Source: Vicinamibacterales bacterium (GTDB taxonomy: Bacteria; Acidobacteriota; Vicinamibacteria; Vicinamibacterales; UBA2999). From it: a stretch of 5,864 nt of DNA. The position numbers and the translations under genes are program-made. Below, in pieces: positions 1 to 5,805 of the stretch. Where the stretch lies: contig JBAZYO010000028.1 of NCBI GenBank assembly GCA_041659285.1, forward strand, positions 1-5,864, in the 5' to 3' direction. The notes beneath the pieces are model-generated. The model was not told where the DNA came from. It did not search any database and saw nothing but the letters and a program-made list of their open reading frames with translations. Each line of letters begins with the position of its first letter. Positions within the stretch are counted from its first letter, which is position 1.

Positions 1-1
1 C

Positions 2-1828
2 AAGGTGTTCCTGGCTGACGAAGCCTTACGCCTCGGGATGATCGACGCCGTGGGCACGCTCGACTCACTCGCCCCGATCGTGGTCGAGGAGGCCGACGCG
101 GACATGGACGATGCGGCCGTGGTCCCGGCCCCAACAAATCAAGTTGTTTCCAACGCTCGACCCATGGCGGCGAGCGATGTTTCCGTTCCTCTTGCGGCCC
201 AAGCCGCAGCAAAGGAGTCTGATATGTCGAAGAGAATCAAGGCGGCCTTGTACGCCCTGGGTCTCGTGAGCGCCGCCGATGCGAGCGACGAAGTTTGCGC
301 TGCGGCTCTCAGTGGTTTTTTCCGCGGCCAGGTCCCGACGGAGGAAGCGGAGGTCCTGAAGGGCTTGACCCAACAGGCACCGCCGGCGCAGGTCGTCGAG
401 CAGGCAGCTGCTCCGCTGGCCGCAGCCCCCAACGTGCAGGCCGCCCACGATCGCGAGATCCAGGAAGCCCGTCGCGCCGGGGCCATCGCCGACCGCGAGC
501 GTCGCACACAGATCGAGGCGTCCGGCAAGCTGTTGGGCATGACGCCCGCGCAGATCGCCGCCGCGATTGGCAGTGAAGACACCCACGAGGCGGTCATCGC
601 CAAGTGGCACCAGGAGAAGGCCGCCGCCGAGCAGCCCGTCACGCCCGTGACCAACTCCCGCGAGGGCGCCGATCGCTTTGCCGCCGACGCGGTCGACGCG
701 ATGCTCTTGCGGGCGAACTACCGTCCGACGCGTGAAAACGTGTCGGCCGACGTGCGCGAACTGACGCGGGCGCCGCTCTCCTACTTCGCCAAGCAGTGCC
801 TGGCGCTGCGGGGTGAGCGGGTGAGCGACTTCGCGGATCCGGAGGCCGTCGCGCTGCAGGCGCTGCAGATGTGCGGCGTCGGGATCAATTCGATGGCCGA
901 CGTCGGCGCGTACGGTCCCTCGTGGAACCGTCCCGGCGACTTCCCGAACCTGCTCTCCAACCTGGCGAACAAGATGCTCGACCAGGCCCTGGAGATCGCC
1001 GAGCCGACTTATCCGATCTGGACGGCGCGGATGGCGGACCTGCCGGACTTCAAGCCGGCCACGGTCATCGGGATGGGCAACCTGCCCGAGCTCGATGAAA
1101 TCATGGACGATGAAGAGATCAAGCAGGCGCAGATGAACGAAGAGCTGGCCGGGTGGATTCAAGTCGCCCGCTACGGGAACGCCGTGGCCTTGACCCCGGT
1201 CATGGTCGCCAATGACGACCTGGACGGGTTCGGGCTCGCGCTGCAGTCGCTGGCTGTGGCGCACGAGCAGACGCTCAATCGCTTGTGCCTCAACCTGATC
1301 ACGGGCAACGTCGTCATGCCCGACGGCGTCGCGCTCTACAACCTGGTCGGGCACGGCAACCTGCCGGCGGCCGGCGCCGGTCCGAGCATCGCCCAGGCCC
1401 AGGCCATGAAGCTGCTGCATCGTCGGCAGCTGGGCATTGGCGGGCTGGGTCGCGTGAAGTCGCCGCCCCGCATCGCCCTGGTTCCCAGCGCCTGGGAAGA
1501 GGCTGCGATGCAGACCTTCCTCACGTTCAGCCAGCTGAACGAGTCAAAGCTCCCGATCACCGACGCCACGATCAACGTGCATCGCGGCGTCATTCAGCCG
1601 ATCGTCGAGCCCGACCTGGAAGATGCGAGCCTGACGGCCTGGTACACGTTCGCCGATCCGCGGATCCGCCGCTGCATCGTCCATGCCTTCCAGCGTGGCT
1701 ACGGCCGCGGTGGGAAGCGGAGCAACTGGTTTGACCCGGCGCGCAAGAGCGAGATCTTCGAAGTCGAAGGCCGCTTTGGCGCGGCGGCCGTATCGTGGCG
1801 CGGTACGGCCTGCAACCCCGGCGTGTAA
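2..1828 (+). CDS. Prohead protease (S49 C-terminus) / scaffold / major capsid fusion protein, 5' partial
   Basis: This frame is open at the left edge, so the protease catalytic part lies outside the window. Numbering below starts at the GTG at 5. Residues 1-22 (VFLADEALRLGMIDAVGTLD) match the C-terminal signature of S49 SppA/lambda gpC-like peptidases. Residues 23-72 are an acidic, Ala/Pro-rich linker. Residues 74-215 are Ala/Glu/Gln-rich and largely helical; the charged stretch at 149-174 followed by LGMTPAQIAAAI resembles the scaffold (delta-domain) part of such fusions. Residues from about 220 to 607 look like the capsid domain of protease/major-capsid fusions, with the hallmark DFPNLLSNLANKMLDQAL (312-329), a Glu/Asp-rich loop (362-371), the ARYGNAVALTPVMVANDD segment (388-405) and a C-terminal WFDP..KSEIFEVEGRFGAA. 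The protease would mature the prohead by removing scaffold, and the capsid part would build the shell. No stop separates the parts. The family call is from recognised motifs, not a search. Confidence 0.85.
   Translation, partial: KVFLADEALRLGMIDAVGTLDSLAPIVVEEADADMDDAAVVPAPTNQVVSNARPMAASDVSVPLAAQAAAKESDMSKRIKAALYALGLVSAADASDEVCAAALSGFFRGQVPTEEAEVLKGLTQQAPPAQVVEQAAAPLAAAPNVQAAHDREIQEARRAGAIADRERRTQIEASGKLLGMTPAQIAAAIGSEDTHEAVIAKWHQEKAAAEQPVTPVTNSREGADRFAADAVDAMLLRANYRPTRENVSADVRELTRAPLSYFAKQCLALRGERVSDFADPEAVALQALQMCGVGINSMADVGAYGPSWNRPGDFPNLLSNLANKMLDQALEIAEPTYPIWTARMADLPDFKPATVIGMGNLPELDEIMDDEEIKQAQMNEELAGWIQVARYGNAVALTPVMVANDDLDGFGLALQSLAVAHEQTLNRLCLNLITGNVVMPDGVALYNLVGHGNLPAAGAGPSIAQAQAMKLLHRRQLGIGGLGRVKSPPRIALVPSAWEEAAMQTFLTFSQLNESKLPITDATINVHRGVIQPIVEPDLEDASLTAWYTFADPRIRRCIVHAFQRGYGRGGKRSNWFDPARKSEIFEVEGRFGAAAVSWRGTACNPGV
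211..226 (+). promoter_or_regulatory. Internal Shine-Dalgarno and ATG inside the protease-capsid frame
   Basis: AAAGGAG at 211-217 sits 6 nt before an in-frame ATG at 224-226. This is as good a ribosome binding site as any genuine gene start in the window. Initiation here would give a 534-aa protein (MSKRIKAALYALG...) with the scaffold and capsid parts but no protease tail. In lambda, the scaffold Nu3 is made from an internal start within the protease gene C. Here the nested product would also carry the capsid. The site itself is seen; its use is inferred. Confidence 0.6.
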
Positions 1829-1846
1829 GCGCATTGTCTGTGTCCT

Positions 1847-1892
1847 GCGGTCGGGCGCGGTCCCTCCCGGGCGCGCCCGGCTGCCGGTTTTT
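1847..1892 (+). terminator. Putative intrinsic terminator after the capsid gene
   Basis: The arm 1847-1859 (GCGGTCGGGCGCG) pairs with 1872-1884 (CGCGCCCGGCTGC) to form 13 bp including two G-U wobbles around a 12-nt loop. A run of five T follows at 1888-1892 after a 3-nt spacer. A competing smaller palindrome, CCGGGCGCGCCCGG, lies at 1867-1880. The hairpin lies in the 113-nt gap between the capsid stop and the next gene. Transcripts must still reach the downstream phage genes, so partial termination or a 3'-end stabilising role is likely. Confidence 0.6.
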
Positions 1893-1925
1893 ACTTTCCA
1901 TCACAAAACTCGTTGACTCTCGGTA

Positions 1926-1941
1926 AAGGAGATCGACCCTC
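1926..1941 (+). promoter_or_regulatory. Ribosome binding site of the 235-aa virion protein gene
   Basis: AAGGAG at 1926-1931 is followed by a 10-nt spacer to the ATG at 1942. This supports that ATG over an overlapping out-of-frame ATG at 1913, which has no comparable site and gives a short Arg-rich peptide. Confidence 0.7.
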
Positions 1942-2649
1942 ATGTCTCGAAACACTGACATCATTCGCTACCGGTTCCGCGGTGCCCAAGCGCCGCCGCT
2001 GGTGGCCTCGCGCAATCAGGATTTCTGCTCGTTGCTGGTGGGTGCCGGTGGCCCGACGGTGCAGGCCGTCGCGGGCGGCGCCATGCGGCTGCTCATTGAC
2101 AACGATGCCGAGGTCGAAACGGCGTGCCTCTACCAGGGCGACATCTACCCCTGGGATATCAACGACCTGGTGCGGGTCGAGTTCCTGATCCGCAGTGTAG
2201 TGGCCTTCGGCGCCGGGAACACCGTGTTCTGGGGGCTGGCGGCCGCGCAGAACGTCGACCCGACCGCGATTGCGACGGCCATCGGCTTCCGCATGACGGC
2301 CAACGACAACGTGGTGATCGATTCGCGTGACGGCACCAACACGGTGGCCGCCGCTGCAACCGGTCAGACGCTCGGGGCGGTCTATCGCCGCGCCGTGATT
2401 GACTTCAGCAGTGGCGGACTGACGCAGGATGGCCCGACGGCGAGCGTGGGCGGGCTGGCCGATTGCCGGTTCTTCTTGAGCGACGCGCGCGGTTCGCTGC
2501 GGCGCGTCGCGGCCGGGCAGCGCTTCCGCATGGACGCGTTCGCCGGTCAGCTGCAGCTCTACGCGCAGCTCAATAAGACGGCCGCCAACGCGTCCGTCCC
2601 GCAGATCGAGATCCTGGGGATCGATGTCGAAGTGAAGTTGCCGCGATAA
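1942..2649 (+). CDS. Probable phage head decoration / structural protein
   Basis: This 235-residue protein has no signal peptide or membrane segment. It is rich in predicted beta strand: LLIDND (50-55), ACLYQGDIYPWDINDLVRVEFLI (61-83) and alternating hydrophobic runs near 112-128 and 145-155. A C-terminal stretch has CRFFLSDARGSLRRVAAGQRFRMDAF (175-200), then LQLYAQLNKT and EILGIDVEVKL. The overall pattern suggests a beta-sandwich/jelly-roll virion protein. I connect it, from memory only, with uncharacterised structural proteins of planctomycete prophage-like regions. Its position directly after the major capsid gene, between two terminator-like hairpins, is where head decoration (cement) proteins usually lie. 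A tail or head-fibre role is possible. The product name is inference; the gene itself is well supported by its ribosome binding site, length and context. Confidence 0.6.
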   Translation: MSRNTDIIRYRFRGAQAPPLVASRNQDFCSLLVGAGGPTVQAVAGGAMRLLIDNDAEVETACLYQGDIYPWDINDLVRVEFLIRSVVAFGAGNTVFWGLAAAQNVDPTAIATAIGFRMTANDNVVIDSRDGTNTVAAAATGQTLGAVYRRAVIDFSSGGLTQDGPTASVGGLADCRFFLSDARGSLRRVAAGQRFRMDAFAGQLQLYAQLNKTAANASVPQIEILGIDVEVKLPR

Positions 2650-2673
2650 CTCGCTGAGCTTCTCAACGGTGGG

Positions 2674-2718
2674 CGCTCGCGCCGTGCGTGGTGACAGGCG
2701 GCGGCGCGAGCGTTTTTT
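2674..2718 (+). terminator. Strong intrinsic terminator
   Basis: The arm 2674-2684 (CGCTCGCGCCG) pairs perfectly with 2702-2712 (CGGCGCGAGCG) to form 11 bp, mostly G-C, around a 17-nt loop, and runs directly into six T at 2713-2718. It lies in the 93-nt gap after the 235-aa gene. It is the cleanest factor-independent terminator in the window. No convincing promoter was seen between it and the next start at 2743, so the downstream genes probably depend on read-through or antitermination. Confidence 0.8.
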
Positions 2719-2742
2719 CAGTCGCACGAAACGAGGTGCAGC

Positions 2743-3354
2743 ATGTCGATTGCGTTACTTCAGGAGGCGGCCCGCCTGCAGATCCAGTATTCGCTGCATC
2801 TGCCCGAGGCCGTCGCGCGGCATCATGTGCGGCGTTTGGCGGACCAGACGATTCTGAGCGATGCCGGCGCTTGGACGGCGGCGACGCGTACGCTCACCGA
2901 TGCGGGCTCGTTCACCGAGCTGACCACGAGCACGCGCACGTGGCTCTACCTGCACGATGCAGGGAGTGGGACCGTCATTCCCGGGTGGTATCGCGTGGTC
3001 AGCCGAACCAACGACAACAGCGTCGTACTGGATCGGGAGATCCGGACGCCACCGGCCGTGGCGCTCGCCGCGGTGGTGATCGACGTGCGGATCGTGCGCG
3101 GGGCACTGGCCGACATGGCGGGGGCGCATATCCGTGACCGCCAGAATCTGCGCGAGGAAGTGCGGCGATTGCTGCCCGTAATTCCGCTGCCTGTCTACCC
3201 GGCGGTCGCGAACGTGTGGCACGGGACGGCGACCTACGGCCCGGATGGGGACGACTTCACCCCGACCAAGGTCGCCAGCTCGATCGCCAACTGCGAGCCG
3301 GCGAACATCCTTGACGGCGTCGTGATTGACGACGTGGTTGGCACGCACGTCTAA
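2743..3354 (+). CDS. Phage virion-associated protein of unknown function, connector region
   Basis: This 203-residue protein is not assigned to a named family. The start is supported by GAGGTG at 2733-2738. Residues 7-40 form a probably helical module (QEAARLQ...LHLPEAVARHHVRRL) that resembles the N-terminus of the next gene's product. Residues 43-118 look like a compact beta domain: WTAATRTLTDAGSFTEL, WLYLHDAG, GWYRVVSRTNDNSVVLDREI and VVIDVRIVRG. Residues 121-148 are helical and charged (DRQNLREEVRRLL). The C-terminus contains two loosely similar units, VANVWHGTATYGPDG (155-169) and PANILDGVVIDDVVGT (186-201). The latter type of Asn-x-x-x-Gly/Asp-x-x-Gly-Thr motif occurs, as I recall, at the ends of phage structural proteins. 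It lies between head and head-tail genes, so an adaptor or accessory virion role is plausible. No membrane segment or signal peptide is seen. Confidence 0.6.
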   Translation: MSIALLQEAARLQIQYSLHLPEAVARHHVRRLADQTILSDAGAWTAATRTLTDAGSFTELTTSTRTWLYLHDAGSGTVIPGWYRVVSRTNDNSVVLDREIRTPPAVALAAVVIDVRIVRGALADMAGAHIRDRQNLREEVRRLLPVIPLPVYPAVANVWHGTATYGPDGDDFTPTKVASSIANCEPANILDGVVIDDVVGTHV

Positions 3355-3390
3355 GCTTCGCACCGACACCTAAGCAAAGGACTCAAACCT

Positions 3391-3714
3391 ATGTACAACG
3401 AGACTCCACTGGCCCAGGAGGCCAAGGCCCTGATCAAACAGCATCTGCACGTGCCTGACGGCGTGGCGCAGGGACATGTCGACGGACTCAACGACGTGCA
3501 GCTGGCCGACCTGGTCGCGTCGCGGGATTACCCGCCGCACGATCGCGGTTCAGTGATCCGCAGCGTGCTCACCGCGGCGACCGCGGTTCCTCCGCCGGCC
3601 CTGCCGCATCATCTGGCGCCGCCGGATCTGGTGTCGGCGGATCCGCCAGCAGCGGCCGAGGCAACCACGGAAGAACCGGCCCCGAAGAAACCGCGTCGCA
3701 CGCGGCCCGATTGA
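3391..3714 (+). CDS. Small conserved-looking protein with shared N-terminal module and Pro/Ala-rich basic tail
   Basis: This 107-residue protein of unknown function has AAAGGA at 3376-3381, 9 nt before the ATG. Residues 5-45 form a helical module (AQEAKALIKQHLHVPDGVAQGHV...LADLV) related to the N-terminus of the preceding 203-aa protein. Residues 65-98 are Pro/Ala-rich and probably disordered. The last residues, PKKPRRTRPD, are strongly basic, which would suit contact with DNA or an acidic portal/capsid surface. The gene stops 14 nt before the next start, so it is probably co-transcribed with the head-tail joining gene. Small proteins with a structured head and disordered tail at this position include head-completion or packaging-assisting proteins such as lambda gpFI, but no sequence similarity to them is claimed. 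Confidence 0.6.
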   Translation: MYNETPLAQEAKALIKQHLHVPDGVAQGHVDGLNDVQLADLVASRDYPPHDRGSVIRSVLTAATAVPPPALPHHLAPPDLVSADPPAAAEATTEEPAPKKPRRTRPD

Positions 3715-3728
3715 AAGGGCGGTGACGC

Positions 3729-4079
3729 ATGACCTTCCGCACCCTCAAGGCGGACGTGATCCGCCGGAACATCCTGAGCACGGACTTCTTCGCGGAAGCC
3801 GTGACGCTCACGGATGGAGCGGGTGCCACTTCCGCGGCCACAGCCAAGCCGGGCGCGGAAATCACGGAGCGGCGGCAAACGGAGTACGGGTTCGAGGACG
3901 TCGTCACGCGTGATTTCTTCCTCGAACTGACCGGCGCTGTCCCGGTCCTGGTGACCTTCGGGACGCTGCAGTACGCCGTCGAAAACTTCACGACCTCGAG
4001 CGAGTTCACCACCCTCAAGACCAAGCGGTTGGCGCCAGTGGAGGCGTCCCGCGAAAGCTATCGCAGGCGCACGCCATGA
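3729..4079 (+). CDS. Probable head-tail joining (stopper/attachment) protein
   Basis: This 116-residue protein has GGTGA at 3721-3725 before the ATG, and its stop overlaps the next start in ATGA (4076-4079). The N-terminal segment RRNILSTDFFAEAVTLTDGAG (12-32) resembles the N-terminal motif (a Leu/Ser-x-Asp-x-Phe-Ala run before a beta strand) of small head-tail joining proteins of the lambda gpFII/stopper type. It is followed by alternating strands: RDFFLELTG (61-69), VPVLVTFG (71-78) and LQYAVENF (80-87). The end is a basic tail, VEASRESYRRRTP. The length of about 116 aa and the predicted small beta-barrel layout match the group (lambda gpFII is 117 aa). Such proteins close the portal after packaging and form the docking surface for the tail. 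The assignment rests on motif pattern, length and gene order, not on a search. Confidence 0.55.
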   Translation: MTFRTLKADVIRRNILSTDFFAEAVTLTDGAGATSAATAKPGAEITERRQTEYGFEDVVTRDFFLELTGAVPVLVTFGTLQYAVENFTTSSEFTTLKTKRLAPVEASRESYRRRTP

Positions 4080-5296
4080 CCTGGAAAACCCCCACAGTCC
4101 ACGCAGGCACCAACGGCACGGCCGTCACGGCGAGCGTCGCGATCGCGAAGCCTGCCGGCGTGGCGATCGGGGACCTGCTGGTACTGGTCGTGGCGACCGA
4201 GGCCGCGGCGGTCGACATCACGCCGCCCGCGGGCTGGACGGCAGTCGTCGCGGAAATCACCCAGGACGCGAAGATCAACCTGGCGGTGTTCACCCGGTTC
4301 GCCACGCACGCCGAGCCTGCGACCTATACGATCACCTGCGACGCGGCCGATCACTCGCTCTATAACCTGTTCATTGTCCGCGGGGTCGATCCGTGGGACG
4401 TGATCCATGTGAGCGACGCGGCGCAGGGCGATGCGGTGCTTCCGCGCCCCGAGCCCGAGGTGGTGACGACGGTCCCCAACTGCCTGGCGGTGGGAGTGCT
4501 CGCCTACGACGGTTCGCCGCGCGTGATCGCGGCGCCTGCCGGGTGGACGATCCTGGCAAGTGCCGACGGTCCGGCCGGGTCGATCTCGACGGGGATCGCC
4601 ACCAAGGCCATGGCGGTCGCGGGATCCTCGGGCGGAGCGAACTGGACGGCAGGAGATGCCTCGGCCGGGGACTATATCGCACTCACGTTTGCGATCACGC
4701 CCGGTGTGATGGCCCGGGCGTATTCGATCCTCTATACGCCGCAGCAGCTGCTGGCCAAGACGCTGGCGGACTGCAGCGAGTTCCGCAACCTGGTGGGCGC
4801 GACGACCCACGCCGCGGCCTTCGCGCGGATCTGGCACGAATCGCTCCCACCCCCGGCCGCTGGCGCGCGCAACTACTCGCTCGCGGAGATGAACGCTTAC
4901 CGACCTTATGCGATCGTGTTCACGCGCGATCCGGATGGAGCCGCGACGACTCGGATCGGGTCGCCCGGCGCGTGGACCGATCGCGGTGCGCTGTGGATCC
5001 GGTTGGTGTTCGACATGCCGGCGGGAATGGACGAAAGTCCGGTGCTGCTGGATCACCTGGTGAAGCAGCTGGTGGGGCGGCTCGAGCGATGCCCATCCGA
5101 TGAGACCTACGCGACATTTAAGGGCCTCATGGACCTGGCTGGCACAACCAACGAGACGGACGGGTACAGCTACCTCGCGGCCGACAGTGTGGTGTTCAAG
5201 GCCTGGTCGCTCTCGAACCCCGCGGACTTCCCCGGGCAAGGCGACTTCATTGTCGCGACGCTCGAGGTCGCCTGGGGCGAGGGAGGTGCCGCATGA
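4076..5296 (+). CDS. Beta-sandwich domain fused to a tail-terminator/tail-completion-like domain
   Basis: This 406-residue protein starts in an ATGA overlap with the preceding gene, indicating translational coupling. Residues 1-210 look like a beta-sandwich seen in many secreted and phage surface proteins: GDLLVLVVA (32-40), ITPPAGWTAV (48-57), LAVFTRFAT.AEPATYTIT (69-87) and IVRGVDPWDVIHV (100-112). A second, weaker copy of the signature follows as NCLAVGVLAYDG (135-146) with IAAPAGWTIL (151-160). Residues from about 214 to 406 form a separate domain: YTPQQLLAKTLADCSEFRNLVG (220-241), LAEMNAYRPYAIVF (269-282), LWIRLVFDMP (306-315), a helical LLDHLVKQLVGRLERC (324-339) and a C-terminal FIVATLEVAWGE strand. 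That layout resembles minor tail or tail-terminator proteins, which cap the tail tube and set tail assembly. The fused N-terminal domain may project from the neck. Function is inferred. Confidence 0.55.
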   Translation: MTWKTPTVHAGTNGTAVTASVAIAKPAGVAIGDLLVLVVATEAAAVDITPPAGWTAVVAEITQDAKINLAVFTRFATHAEPATYTITCDAADHSLYNLFIVRGVDPWDVIHVSDAAQGDAVLPRPEPEVVTTVPNCLAVGVLAYDGSPRVIAAPAGWTILASADGPAGSISTGIATKAMAVAGSSGGANWTAGDASAGDYIALTFAITPGVMARAYSILYTPQQLLAKTLADCSEFRNLVGATTHAAAFARIWHESLPPPAAGARNYSLAEMNAYRPYAIVFTRDPDGAATTRIGSPGAWTDRGALWIRLVFDMPAGMDESPVLLDHLVKQLVGRLERCPSDETYATFKGLMDLAGTTNETDGYSYLAADSVVFKAWSLSNPADFPGQGDFIVATLEVAWGEGGAA

Positions 5297-5796
5297 TCAG
5301 CTCGATCGTGGTGAAGGAATGGGGTGCGACGCCGGGCTTGCTCAAGTCGCAGGTCAACAGGCTGATCAAGGAGTCGCTGGCGGCCACCGCCGAGTTTCAC
5401 TTCCGCTTCATGCACTTCCACTTCGAGATGATCGCCTTCAACCGCTACGGCTACAAGCCGCGCAAAGGCATGGGGAAATCCGGCAAGGAGTTCTATCAAG
5501 CCTACACCGGGCGGAAGCTCAAGAAGACCGGGCAGGTCAATCCGCTGGTCTACAGCGGGGAGAGCCGCCGGCTGGCGCTGGCCGAGCCGCCGCGGGTCAC
5601 CTCCACACGCCACCGCGCGACGCTCGTCCAGCGTGCCCGCGGGCTCAACCGCCGCAACCCCAAGAGCGACATTCGCATGAACGAGGAGATCAAGGCCATC
5701 GCCCCGAGCGAGGCCCGGGGTGATCTGCGGTTCACTCAGCATGATTTTGTCCGCCGCTGCCGGGAGCTACGGGCCAGTAAGATCACTCGCGTCTAG
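5293..5796 (+). CDS. Phage virion morphogenesis / neck-like protein (gpG- or gp10-like)
   Basis: This 167-residue basic protein starts in an ATGA overlap (5293-5296) with the tail-terminator-like gene. Residues 35-46 alternate His and Phe (FHFRFMHFHFEM). They lead into FNRYGYKPRKG (49-59), a YGY-x-x-R signature I associate with uncharacterised structural proteins of phage morphogenesis modules. KLKKTGQVNPLVYSGESRRLAL (75-96) resembles the NPL-V-x-SG-x-L motif of virion morphogenesis (Mu gpG) and HK97 gp10-like neck/tail-completion proteins. Residues 108-140 are Arg-rich (RARGLNRRNPKS) and end in EEIKAIAPSEA. No transmembrane segment is seen. Its position between tail-terminator-like and further tail genes supports a neck or tail-completion role. 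The exact family is uncertain. Confidence 0.55.
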   Translation: MISSIVVKEWGATPGLLKSQVNRLIKESLAATAEFHFRFMHFHFEMIAFNRYGYKPRKGMGKSGKEFYQAYTGRKLKKTGQVNPLVYSGESRRLALAEPPRVTSTRHRATLVQRARGLNRRNPKSDIRMNEEIKAIAPSEARGDLRFTQHDFVRRCRELRASKITRV

Positions 5797-5805
5797 GAGT
5801 CACGC
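5795..5805 (+). promoter_or_regulatory. Ribosome binding site overlapping the upstream stop codon
   Basis: AGGAG at 5795-5799 includes the last two bases of the TAG stop (5794-5796) of the preceding gene and lies 6 nt before the ATG at 5806. This arrangement lets terminating ribosomes reinitiate and supports coupling of the two genes. Confidence 0.7.

Noticed and set aside
701..703. In-frame ATG near the scaffold/capsid border as a separate capsid start
   Set aside because: No Shine-Dalgarno sequence upstream. The border is more likely generated by proteolysis if at all.
65..1420. Long open frame on the minus strand opposite the protease-capsid gene
   Set aside because: Rich in Arg, Gly and His with no domain pattern and no clear ribosome site. 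It is a GC-rich codon-bias shadow of the + strand gene.
1867..1880. Perfect 14-nt palindrome CCGGGCGCGCCCGG as an operator
   Set aside because: It overlaps the better-supported terminator stem and occurs in very GC-rich sequence. No second copy was seen nearby.
1913..1940. Possible sigma70-type promoter (TTGACT at 1913)
   Set aside because: No acceptable -10 box at 16-18 nt. That spacing falls around the ribosome site of the next gene, leaving no room for a normal leader.
1891..2727. 278-codon minus-strand frame covering the 235-aa gene and both hairpins
   Set aside because: It runs through two terminator structures, and the + strand gene has a good ribosome site. Composition is shadow-like.
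4058..5239. 393-codon open frame on the minus strand opposite the tail-terminator-like gene
   Set aside because: Arg/His/Asp-rich low-information translation. The + strand frame has recognisable domains and ATGA coupling at both ends.
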